Below, in pieces: positions 9,501-18,200 of a DNA stretch of 33,734 nt. Origin of the DNA: Nemertoderma westbladi. Lineage: Eukaryota > Xenacoelomorpha > Nemertodermatida > Nemertodermatidae. A model generated the notes under the pieces. That model did not search any database, had not been told where the DNA came from, and saw only the letters and a list, made by a program, of their open reading frames with translations. Positions within the stretch are counted from its first letter, which is position 1; every line of letters starts with the position of its first letter. The position numbers and the translations under genes are program-made. The DNA lies in the NCBI GenBank assembly GCA_032718475.1, contig JAUCBJ010005239.1:1-33734 (forward strand), written 5' to 3'.

Positions 9501-10677
9501 TTTAAATAGAGCATTTTAAATATCCCGCCATATTTATATAAGTGGAAATATTGAGCACCGGCGCCCAATCCGCACTGGCACTTGTGTAGTGCGGATTGTG
9601 CACCGGTGCACAAACCCAAAAAAATATACATATGAGTCATACAAATGTCACAGATACCGATTATGACAACAGCTGATTGTATTTGAGCACCGGTGCTCAA
9701 CTTATAGCCTCCGCACTAAGGGCTGGCCACGCCAAAATAGCTCCGCACTACAGGGTTGCACAGGTCATGTTCACCGGTGCTCAATCCGCAGTAAGAAGTT
9801 GACAGGGAATAAAACCTGCCGCAGTAAAGTTAAAACACGAATTGTGCACCGGTGCTCAATCCGCAGCTAACGTGTTAACTGAGTCGAAGGCGGCCCAGCA
9901 ATCACCAATTTAAATATCTCTCCTCTCGCGCCGAAAATGCTTATCCATACCCAAAATATTTATCGGACATTTATTAATGCAAATCCATTCATTATTCATC
10001 CATTGTTTCTATGTGTAACACTATAATGTAGTATTTAGACAAAGTAACCTGCTAATTTTTATTGATTTTTAATGATATAATTTATTGTTTTGGTTAGAAA
10101 AGCCCGCCTCTGTAAACTGTTCCTTTTCCTCTGTCGTTATTCATACGGCGTTTACTGTTTTGTGTTAGAAAAGCCCTCTCCTGTAGTCTGTTCTTTCCCC
10201 TACATTATTGCTATCGGCAAAGGTATCGTTTATTGTTTTGGTTAGATAATACCACCTATAATCTGCTCCTTTCCCTTAATGGGTAAGTTAAAAATGAATT
10301 TCACCGAGGCGAGTGAATTTCCGATGTGAGTGGCTGGCGGGTAATATATGCTAAACGTTTATTTGTTTATGTATTTATTTATTATGGTGAAATAATTATT
10401 TATTTTAGGGGAATGGAATGTATTGATTTAATTTGGTAGGTTTTTCATTAATTTTGATCTTGATATTGGTTTAGGGGACTATAATTGATATATCTTGGTA
10501 GGCAACCCACCACCGTAAGGGAGTGAGTGAGTAATGACCCCTCGGTTACTATGATACTTTTGTTTTCAGGACTCATCCTACCTAGACGAAGCAGCCAAGG
10601 CTCCTTCAGCCCCAGACGCCAACCCTTCGGAAGGAGTTCCGTTAGACGAATTCGGACTCCCAAAGATTCCGGCCTAA
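340..10677 (+). CDS. CHMP5: CHMP5, ESCRT-III-associated protein (four exons, join 340-568, 865-1022, 1602-1748, 10570-10677)
   Basis: Charged multivesicular body protein 5, a Snf7-family ESCRT-III protein that acts at endosomes in multivesicular body formation; in the family its C-terminal part binds LIP5/VTA1 and so tunes the VPS4 ATPase. The four exons splice in frame to 213 residues, close to the roughly 219 of the vertebrate protein. The start [17 protein letters not shown] is the family N-terminus and is preceded by an in-frame stop. The basic first helices fall in exon 1, the conserved [12 protein letters not shown] and [15 protein letters not shown] in exon 2, the acidic [12 protein letters not shown] in exon 3, and the signature end EFGLPKIPA in exon 4. 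All junctions are GT-AG. The 8.8-kb third intron is filled with mobile elements. The gene is tail to tail with the CAP gene. The splice model is inferred from homology; no transcript was available. Confidence 0.95.
865..1022 (+). CDS. CHMP5: CHMP5 exon 2
   Basis: Follows a TTTTCTAG acceptor (861-864 is CTAG) and ends at GAA before GTGAGT at 1023. It encodes residues 77 (split) to 129, including [18 protein letters not shown], the most conserved stretch of CHMP5. Confidence 0.95.
1602..1748 (+). CDS. CHMP5: CHMP5 exon 3
   Basis: Preceded by a long T tract and CAG (acceptor 1600-1601), and ends at GAT before GTGAGT. It encodes residues 130-178, the acidic region with [16 protein letters not shown] and [11 protein letters not shown]. 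Phase 0 at both ends. Confidence 0.95.
1836..1863 (+). repeat. Poly-C tract, 28 bases
   Basis: An uninterrupted run of C in CHMP5 intron 3. Similar runs: C at 2846-2863, 15246-15273 and 24170-24191; G at 23151-23168, 32646-32671 and 33210-33229. Confidence 0.9.
2040..2710. repeat. Dispersed repeat in direct and inverted copies
   Basis: Within CHMP5 intron 3. A block at about 2170-2337 and the reverse complement of about 2541-2706 align along some 165 bases, sharing TTTTGATTTCAACGCATTTT and TCTGGGTCGCTGA. A more diverged direct copy (GACGCTGAATCGAA) lies at about 2078-2165. No ORF. The arms could fold into a long hairpin in the pre-mRNA. Confidence 0.75.
3200..3460 (+). repeat. Subterminal motif array, core ATCCCAAA
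   Basis: Five related copies of TTCAAAACATCCCAAAC or near variants at about 3203, 3333, 3373, 3393 and 3447; the first two continue as CCAACTTT(T/C)CAG. An inverted copy (TTTTGGGATATTTTCAAAAC) lies at 5698-5717, so the pair frames the transposase-like relic. Confidence 0.6.
3674..5561 (+). pseudogene. Decayed transposase-like gene of an invertebrate family (DUF7869-like)
   Basis: Recognisable segments in order: [18 protein letters not shown] (from 4141, open from 4105), [15 protein letters not shown] (about 4336-4378), [13 protein letters not shown] (about 4480-4518), [11 protein letters not shown] (from about 4649), [14 protein letters not shown] (about 4867-4908), [12 protein letters not shown] (about 4984-5019) and [14 protein letters not shown] (about 5398-5439). 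These match, in order, a family common in insect and other invertebrate genomes, with an FDLQ motif, an ESHYCR-like motif, an S/C-D-x-C-x-GQN-x-N motif and a GHT..DS.H motif; I take it to be an RNase H-fold transposase or a domesticated relative. The reading frame breaks between about 4475 and 4640 and near 4800, and an in-frame stop lies at 4102. A possible N-terminal part at 3674-3945 is also broken. The family name is from memory. Confidence 0.65.
5698..5717 (-). repeat. Inverted partner of the ATCCCAAA array
   Basis: The reverse complement gives TTTTGAAAATATCCCAAAA, matching the motif at 3203-3460. It lies just beyond the end of the transposase-like relic, as a subterminal repeat at the right end of that element would. 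Confidence 0.5.
7183..8743 (+). CDS. Unrecognised heptad-repeat ORF (repeat protein, frame broken)
   Basis: No family recognised. The reading frame gives a 14-residue repeat [14 protein letters not shown], two heptads with V,V,V,T at a/d-like positions, which would favour a coiled coil. The last about 75 residues are diverged copies that keep this pattern ([28 protein letters not shown]) and end in [17 protein letters not shown] and TAA. Two acidic blocks, [10 protein letters not shown] and GGDETDEQF, differ by an in-frame codon. AATAAA follows at 8823. The frame is interrupted by the same GGA-to-TGA stop at about 7903 and 8203 and by one extra G in a G run near 8389-8398. No start is evident: a stop at 7171 precedes the frame, so an upstream exon or a broken start is needed. 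It may be cargo of the surrounding element, or non-coding satellite. Confidence 0.4.
7184..8515. repeat. 42-bp minisatellite with 300-bp higher-order repeat
   Basis: About 31 tandem units of 42 bp (core GGATCTGTGGAGGGTGTGGG). From about 7606 on, units group into a higher-order unit of seven, repeated three times with spacing of exactly 300 and then 301 bases. The extra base lies in a G run. The 42-bp period is a multiple of three, so long open frames on both strands, including a 524-codon minus-strand frame, are expected. Confidence 0.9.
8823..8828 (+). terminator. AATAAA polyadenylation signal, candidate
   Basis: Canonical AATAAA 80 bases after the stop of the heptad-repeat ORF. In AT-rich DNA this hexamer is common, so it only mildly supports a transcript end. 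Confidence 0.4.
9541..9878. repeat. Right-end array of GCACCGGTGC palindromes
   Basis: Five copies of the ten-base palindrome (one variant GCACCGGCGC, one TCACCGGTGC), usually next to CAATCCGCA or its complement. This is the inverted counterpart of 2881-3050. Confidence 0.75.
10570..10677 (+). CDS. CHMP5: CHMP5 exon 4 (C-terminus and stop)
   Basis: Acceptor TTTTCAG ends at 10569. The exon encodes [17 protein letters not shown], continues to [13 protein letters not shown], and ends in [11 protein letters not shown] and EFGLPxIPA are CHMP5 C-terminal signatures, so this exon belongs with exons 1-3 despite lying 8.8 kb away. The last bases of the exon are the first unit of a three-copy 29-bp tandem repeat that runs into the 3' UTR. 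Confidence 0.95.
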   Translation, partial: DSSYLDEAAKAPSAPDANPSEGVPLDEFGLPKIPA

Positions 10678-10738
10678 CACTCGGACTCACAAAGATTCCG
10701 GCCTAACACTCGGACTCACAAAGATTCCGGCCTAACCC
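10652..10738 (+). repeat. 29-bp triplication of the CHMP5 C-terminal coding end
   Basis: Three head-to-tail units at 10652-10680, 10681-10709 and 10710-10738. The first is the end of the coding sequence (FGLPKIPA and TAA) plus CAC. The other two repeat it in the 3' UTR with a C-to-A change (CGGACTCAC for CGGACTCCC). Confidence 0.95.
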
Positions 10739-12280
10739 CAGTCTAATAATCATCTCTACGCCACTATAAACGCTGTCACACTCCTCGCGAATTAACTCTA
10801 TAAGAGACACAATATTTTTATACAGAAAAATAACATTTTAAAGTAATTATAGAGCCCGAAGGCGAGACACAAGTACGTACATTGAGTAACTATGGCGGCG
10901 TCCTATACTACTACTACTACTGTAGTTGTTTATGACGCCTTAATAAGAACTAACCGGTTGAAATATCAACTACTCCCGGTGTATTTTTGGTGCATAATAA
11001 TCATTTAATGTTTGAAAATAATTTGTGATTAATTGAACCCATTACGATGAATTCTGACCTCAGATGAAGAGGAACGCTGGCGCACCATATTAACTCAAGA
11101 TGGCGCTCGGCATATTAGGTTAAACCCCTGGACGACCATCACTCAGTAACCGCGCAGTAGGAAGCTTGGAATGAAGTAAAATAATATTTCGCTTTATATA
11201 TCTATTCAGCTCTATGACTTCACTTTATATAGGCATAATAATTCAATATAAATCCACAATGAATAAATGATATACGTAAATGAAATATAAACATAATTCA
11301 TACATAATATGTGAAGAAAACAAACACTAGGGTTTGAAGCCTGATGCCTGGTTCGCAGACTAAATGACATTGACCGAAATAATAATGAAATAGATTTAAA
11401 TTATAAAATGACGTGCAAGAAGGCAGGCACCGAATTTTATAGGCGTCTGATAAAGTTACTGTAGATGACATAATATTTCTTCTCTACTCAGAATTTACTA
11501 CAACAATATGATCATTAGGCGGGTGGATTAAATACTGAAAAAAAATAACTGTAACGTCGAAATATCTACGCTAGGTGGCGTTCGTAAAGATTGACGCGCC
11601 TCAACTGGGGGTGAGGGATACCTGCGACTGTAGGTTACGTACGCCCTTATATGTCTAACCCTAACTCGACATTCTAGAAAAAAACTATCGTTAAGAAGGT
11701 CTCGTTAAAATGAAAGTTGGAAATTTTGAAAATATATTCCCTTAAAAAAAACACCGGTAACAAATATCACTGTAAAATAATCAGGTTTGCCACTTATCTG
11801 GAATACCTATAGATAGTCGAGGAATTTCATTTTTTCTTGAAACATCAGGGAATTTCATTTTTTCTTGAAATGTTAGGAGGAATTTCATTTTTTCTTGAAA
11901 TGTTTGGAGGAATTTCATTTTTTCTTGATTGACAAAAGTCAGGGAATTTCATACATACAGCACATATTGTGTTATAAGCGAAAGTATGTAAAAATTTTAT
12001 CTGATCGCTTCGCTCACAATTCCATTTCCTCACATCAAATCAAAGGTCCACTCTAATCGCTTTTTGTCAGTAATTGGTCTGTTGTGCAGTTGTGGTAGAG
12101 TTTACCGCTAATTATATATCCTATGTAACTATGTTGGGAATATAATAAAGCGGTCATGAATAAGATAAAAATGGCGAATATACAGTAATATATTCTATAA
12201 GAGCGAAATTGCGCAAAGGACCGCGTCTACTCAACGCATGAACTGTCTCCTTGAATGGCTTACTACCAATCTTACAACAT
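10739..12280. other. Intergenic / CHMP5 3' region without recognised genes
   Basis: AT-rich DNA downstream of CHMP5. The nearest AATAAA on the + strand is at 11262-11267, 585 bases after the stop, and may end the transcript. A short TAC microsatellite is near 10908. No coding sequence recognised. Confidence 0.5.
11820..11950. repeat. Short tandem repeat, about 27-34 bp, four copies
   Basis: Four copies of GGAATTTCATTTTTTCTTGA, each followed by a variable short linker, then a fifth partial copy near 11941. Confidence 0.9.
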
Positions 12281-12283
12281 TAA

Positions 12284-12352
12284 CCGGAATGGGGGATTGA
12301 ACTCGGTACCTAGAGATTCCTAGTCCCACGCTCTACCAACTAAGCTGGGGCC
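12284..12352 (-). mobile_element. tRNA-like sequence, probably a SINE head or tRNA pseudogene
   Basis: On the minus strand it reads CAGCTTAGTTGGTAGAGCG (box A, D arm), an anticodon-arm-like stretch and GAGTTCAATCC (box B, T arm). The acceptor stem does not pair well and no CCA-adjacent structure is clear, so a functional tRNA is unlikely. Confidence 0.55.
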
Positions 12353-12611
12353 GTATCAATCCCTAACGCCAAAAACTAGCGAGCAATTAACAACAACAAA
12401 TATAGTGTACCTGCAGTCAGGAAATTTTTTGAAAAAGTCAGGGATAATTGGAACTGAATTAGAGTGGCAACCCTGATAATGAGACTTACGAATAATATAT
12501 AACATGTCTAATTAAATTTAAGCTAAGGAAACTAATATCTAAATACATGAAGGATTAAAACCACCGCGTTATGAGGTCATCTGTTTACGTTCATTGAATC
12601 GATACAATACG

Positions 12612-13050
12612 GAACTGTTATCATTTAATAATCAGGAACTATGCTCATTTAATAATCAGGAACTGTGCTCATTTAATAATCAGGAACTGTGCTCATTTAA
12701 TAATCAGGGACTGTGCTCGTTTAGTAATCAGGGACTGTGCTCATTTAATAATCAGGAACTGTGCTTATTTAGTAATCAGGGACTGTGCTCATTTAATCAG
12801 GAACTGTGCTCATTTAATAATCAGGAACTGTGCTCATTTAATAATCAAGAACTGTGCTCATTTAATAATCAGGAACTGTGCTCATTTAATAATCAGGGAC
12901 TGTGCTCATTTAATAATCAGGAACTGTGCTCATTTAATAATCAAGAACTGTGCTCATTTAATAATCAGGAACTGTGCTCATTTAATAATCAGGAACTGTG
13001 CTCATTTAATAATCAGAAACTGTGCTCATTTAATAATCAAGGACTGTCTT
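12612..13050. repeat. 24-bp minisatellite, about 18 copies
   Basis: Tandem copies with core TCATTTAATAATCAGGAACT followed by GTGC. One unit is three bases shorter. The period is a multiple of three, so an open frame of FNNQELCS repeats crosses it; it has no other sign of coding. Confidence 0.95.
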
Positions 13051-13129
13051 CATCTCTCTTGTCATTTTCGTGTAACATTACAGAACAAACTCTTAACGCG
13101 ATGCTAACAAAAATGTCCCTCATATAAAA

Positions 13130-14090
13130 CTGGCGAAAAATTGCTGCCCCAGCACCTAAATAATATGGAAGCACCGATAAACCAGTTACTATAGGAATGG
13201 GAACGTAGAAACACTTTACAGAGTGGAACAGAGGCAGGAAGAGTATATAACATTACAGTATGTAATGGACATATAGCTTAGCTTAATGGTACAAAGAAAG
13301 ATGTCTACCAATACATATAGTTAGATGGATAGATAGTTTGTACATTATGTACAAAAAACGAACAAATACATCTACGTATATAGATATTGTCCAAGAAAAC
13401 ATATTATAGGAGGGCTTTGAGGCTGTTGATATTGTTGATTCAATCTATAAAGATTTCACTTAGAATTCAAATTTTGTGTGTCTTTGAGGCACAGAATTAC
13501 ATGTGAAAAACGGACAATGCATAATTATTTTTGCAGACGATAAAATCATCGAATTGCTGGATGATATAATAATATTGAATACTATTAAGCTTTCTGCCAT
13601 GAATATACAATCACTTGATGTTTGTGGTAAACATTATACACAGCTGGTAAGATAAGATATCACTAACAGCACTCTACATGACAATATTAGTTTTATAGTT
13701 ACAAGGATAATTAATTATTATAGTTATTTATTATTAATTTATAACTGCTCCAAACCCATACTGTACTCCCTGCTCCCTACTCCCTATCCATATTTACGGA
13801 CTAAACTGTTATAGTTACGATACAAGCTCAATGGGTAGAACTTTTCAAATACTGAGCATTTTTCAATATGATACCCATTCACATAAAAACGTAGGTTCCT
13901 ATAGCAAATTGAGAACAACATTAATGTGGGTTCCCATAGTTCAACATGTAAAACAACTTCACCCAAAATAGGTCAACATTAGGTTGCAAATTGCAACCTA
14001 ATTGTAAGACAAATTCTATGAATTCATCATCAGTAACATAAAATGCCCACCATGAAAGGTGCCAACCTGTTTAGAACTCTTATAGGAGCT
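13130..14090. other. Intergenic DNA, nothing recognised
   Basis: AT-rich sequence between the 24-bp minisatellite and the 3' end of the CAP gene. No coding, RNA or mobile-element signal that I can support. Confidence 0.5.
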
Positions 14091-14093
14091 TCA

Positions 14094-14099
14094 TTTATT
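14094..14099 (-). terminator. AATAAA polyadenylation signal of the CAP gene
   Basis: TTTATT on the + strand, AATAAA on the minus strand, about 165 bases downstream of the CAP-gene stop codon. This is a usual spacing for a short 3' UTR. Confidence 0.55.
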
Positions 14100-14261
14100 G
14101 AATTATGAAAAAACTACCGATGCCCAAAGAAGTTTTCACAATGCAGATACAGTAATTAGTATATTAACTACGGAATGTGAAAATTAGGCAATGGAAGGAA
14201 CTACTACATACAACAGTTACATGAGTTTCTCCACACCAGATAATAACCAGATCCACTGCAG

Positions 14262-14407
14262 TTAAGGTCTCGAAACATTCTCACTAAAAGTCCTCATGTT
14301 ATTACCAGCTGGCTCGTAATTGGCCACAACGTACGTCATATTGGCTCCTCTAGCTTTGGCGATACCCAACTTGGTGCTATCCTTCCACACCACTTGTGTA
14401 AAATGAC
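14262..14407 (-). CDS. CAP gene exon E (last exon, end of CAP2)
   Basis: Acceptor TTGTTGCAG precedes GTCATTTTACACAAGTGG. It encodes the second half of CAP2 from [16 protein letters not shown] through [20 protein letters not shown] and TAA. Unlike CAP1 this half has no cysteine at the NYxPxGN block. Confidence 0.92.
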
Positions 14408-15245
14408 CTGCAACAAAGATAAACAACAAAATCGCACTCAAATACTGATCCGGCAAGAATTGATAAACATCCGACAATCTGGACTTTGCAATATCGGCAA
14501 ACGGATATTGTGGGTTATTGAAGGGAAGATTAATAATACTAACTAGGCGGCATTGAGTTATTAACAGTTTTAGAAAAAAAAAATATGAAAGATAAATTAC
14601 TGTGTGATATAACTACTCCGATTATCACACTGTAAAGTACTATACTTGACTCACAAAAAATGTTTGCTTCAGTTATTATATATGATAAACATTTAACAAT
14701 TTGTTTAAAAATTCCCATTATTAATTATAATTAATTGTGAATTATTATTTATACAGAATCGGTACCATAACACAACGAATTTCTAATGTTCCGAAGGTTC
14801 CACCTTGGTGTAGTGGTCGCATTGAATTCACATCTCCCGTAGGTCGTGGGTTCGATTCTCACATGGGCCAGGGTAGTTTTCGTTTCGGCACGAATGTTTT
14901 AAAGGGAACCAGCCAGGGCGCATCCTTAAGTGGTAGCTAAATGAGTACTGGAGTTTCCTCTGGGGAGTAAAGTTCTGGGGTGACCGCACTGGAAATAAGT
15001 CGTCAGACTTTGTGCGTAATCCCTGGCATAGCGGCCGAAGAAAATTTACTTGTTTTACTTTAATGTTTTTGACGGCCACTAGATGCTGCTGCCAATGCTT
15101 AACATACTGGTTATAATTCGTTTATATTTTCTCAAATTTGTGCAAATTGAATGAAAAAATGAAACTGTAACCTGAGCTATATTATTGTTCTGGTTAGAAC
15201 ACTATGTACCATGTTTCTTTATGTTATTTGATGCGATGCGCGCCG

Positions 15246-15276
<31 letters not shown>

Positions 15277-18200
15277 CCCCTCTAAGTGCCTAGGCACCAG
15301 ATTCTACCGTAGTATACAAAGGTCTAAATTGGATGTAGGTCCGAATAGGTAGAATCTACAATGCTAAATTACCAATTTAGGGAAAGGAGCAGTGTTACCT
15401 GCAGGTTACACTGGCACTTTATTCTAACCAAAACAATAAACGAGAGTCAATAACACAGGTTGCAGTTAAAGTTTTGATGGGATTAAGCTAAATAATAGTC
15501 TAACAACAGCTCGACTGTTTGCGCTAGTTAGTACCAGTTGCCTGCCTAGGCGGTTAATACTACGGTAGTACCAGTTGCCTAGGCGGTTAATACTACGGTA
15601 TTACCAGTTGCCTAGGCGGTTAATACTACGGTAGTACCAGTTGCCTAGGCGGTTAATACTACGGTAGTACCAGTTGCCTAGGCGGTTAATACTACGGCAC
15701 CAACAGTTGCTAGGCGGCTAATACTACGGTAGTACCAGTTGCCTAGGCGGTTAATACTACGGTAGTACCAGTTGCCTAGGCGGTTAATACTACGGTAGTA
15801 CCAGTTGCCTAGGCGGTTGATACTACGGTAGTACCACTTGCCTAGGCGGTTAATACTACGGTAGTACCAGTTGCCTAGGCGGTTAATATTACGGTAGTAC
15901 CAGTTGCCTAGGCGGTTAATACTACGGTAGTATCAGTTGCCTAGGCGGTTAATACTACGGTAGTATCAGTTGCCTAGGCGGTTAATACTACGGTAGTACC
16001 AGTTGCCTTGGCGGTTAATACTACGGTAGTACCAGTTGCCTAGGCGGTTAATACTACGGTAGTATCAGTTGCCTAGGCGGTTAATACTACGGTAGTATAA
16101 CACCTAGGCATTTGTGCTAAGGTAGTACGGAGTGCCGAGGCACCAGGTACTACGGTAGTATATTTTCGAGGTGGTATTAGCTGCCTGTTACACCGGCACC
16201 ACTAACCCGTCCCAGACTGGAATCCGGGATTCCCGTAGTTGTACTTCTCCTCCTCGCTGTACCACATGTCGGTGGCTCCCTGACCCCCCAAGTCGCGACT
16301 ATGACAGGCGATATTCTCTCCGTACTTCCGTTCCGAGCGATGTTGCATCCGGTTGGTCGACGCGAGATTGTCGGCCCACTCCTGAGCGTAGGCTGTCAAC
16401 GTTGGGTCGGCCGATATAGGCGGTGCATGGTGTTTGTCGCGATACCTGCAAACAACATCGAGTTATAAGGAACCTACAATTTTTAGCTGATAACCCTCTG
16501 CGAAAATGAAACAAAATCGTGAAAAAAAATGTGTACCGGTAACGAATAAGACAATCAAAAATTTTATTTTCTATTTCTTATGCATTTACACTATAATAGT
16601 CTAGTTAGTTACCATTAGTGTTTATTTAAACAGAAACAGAAAGTAATTATTTTATAGTAGTACAACAAACTGTAGGCTACAACACTCCAACCTATTGTGC
16701 GCCTCAACGGCATCTGCCACTATATCCCCCGAACTATCAGCAGTGTCTCCATGGCCTTTGTCTTTATGTCGGTGTTTACTGTCTGACCCGGTTGGGGAGC
16801 TAGATGCAATAACTGGTGTTCCTTCAGGGAACACGTTCCCACTAAATGTGCTCATATTATTACCTGTAAAAATATAATATATAAGACAATGAAATAAAGG
16901 TAGAGACACACAAATTGACCGCTAGTAGCCAACGGCCAACCCAATAATATAACCCATCGATATAAATTAAAAACACCATCATATAGCAGAAATGTCATGA
17001 GCGAAACGTCAGACACACAAGAAAATAGGTAAGATTTATTGCGGAGATTCCTTTAATGATACGTTGCCCCACATAAAGAATGTAAATTCTAACAATAAAT
17101 ATACCGTTGCGCTGCGGTCACCTAGACCTAATCCTATATGTGATTTGTGGTTATCCATATGTGGCTTTTTAGTAGGAAGGAAGGGTGTGTAATGTACAGG
17201 AATCGTAAAAATATTTCGGTGGACAAAATACTAGGAAATCTGGATGATAATAAATTTGAATTCGGAATTAATTGGATTAAACTTTGAAAAGAAGGCAATT
17301 AACATGCACCTGTGTCCCACGCAATGCGGTTGGATAAATTAGCATAGAAAATAGAGATAGTTTGAATACAAATGGGCAATAAACTGATAGTAATTAAAGC
17401 CTATTTATTATTCCAGGCGTCGAACAAGCTCGTTCATTGCAACAATAAATAAGTTGTCCCCTGTATACCGTATACATTTGCACCAAATATATTACCCTGT
17501 ATACCGTATAGATTTGCACCAAATATATTACCCTGTATATCGTATACATTTGCACCAAATATATTACCCTGTATATCGTATACATTTGCACCAAATATAT
17601 TACCCTGTATATCGTATACATTTGCACCAAATATATTTCCCCTGCATACCGCATATATTTGCACCAAATATATTGTCCCCTGTATACCGTATAGATTTGC
17701 ACGAAATATATTTCCCCTGCATACCGCATATATTTGCACCAAATATATTGTCCCCTGTATACCGTATAGATTTGCACGAAATATATTTCCCCTGCATACC
17801 GCATATATTTGCACAAAATATATTGTCCATGATAGTGCTGTATACCGAATATATTTGATCAAATTTGTTAATTTTTCACAAATACTCCAATTAACAAACA
17901 CCTAATTTTTTGTTCGTCACTTTATAACCCATGCGACATTATTACTAGAAGTGGTGTAAAACTATGTTTTGTAGTACAAACATGATGAACAAATTAGTTT
18001 AATGTTTGTCGTCATATAAAACTGCACATCATGTGTGTTCGCACGTCTAATTACTGGAAGTGCTCAGCTATAGGGCTGGATGATCAGAGAGTTGGTTTCA
18101 ATGGCGATGAGTTTAGTAGCGGTAAAGGTTAATGACGTAACGCGAAAGTCAATGACTGATGTTACTCTATGATTTATTTATGAGCATAACATAACGAATT

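Larger units (their letters stand above)
2881..9878. mobile_element. Putative TTAA-flanked DNA transposon or nested transposon complex (about 7 kb)
   Basis: Both ends read TTAA then CACGTTAGCTGCGG going inward (left 2881-2898; right 9861-9878 on the reverse strand). TTAA target duplications are typical of the piggyBac and Kolobok superfamilies. Further inward both ends share TTACTGCGGATTG(T/A)GCACCGGTG and arrays of the palindrome GCACCGGTGC: three on the left (2936, 2978, 3035) and five on the right (9555, 9600, 9687, 9772, 9846). Subterminal arrays of this kind usually bind the transposase. The interior holds a decayed transposase-like gene and a heptad-repeat ORF, each framed by other inverted motif arrays. 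I see no intact transposase. Two separate short elements in opposite orientation remain an alternative. Confidence 0.6.

Noticed and set aside
12284-12352. Functional tRNA gene
   Set aside because: Box A and box B are present, but the acceptor stem pairs poorly and the anticodon stem has a mismatch.
12594-13127. 177-codon frame with FNNQELCS repeats
   Set aside because: A 24-bp period keeps the frame open. One in-frame three-base loss is intriguing, but there is no conserved flank, splice signal or family match.
15528-16105. CRISPR array
   Set aside because: Units are contiguous with no unique spacers, and the surrounding DNA is an animal gene. The same holds for the 55-bp repeat at 23552-23895.
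16171-16419. 82-codon + strand frame opposite CAP exon D
   Set aside because: Shadow of the well-supported minus-strand CAP2 exon.
17394-17901. Open frames on both strands across the 36-bp repeat
   Set aside because: Open on several frames at once, as expected for a repeat with a period divisible by three.
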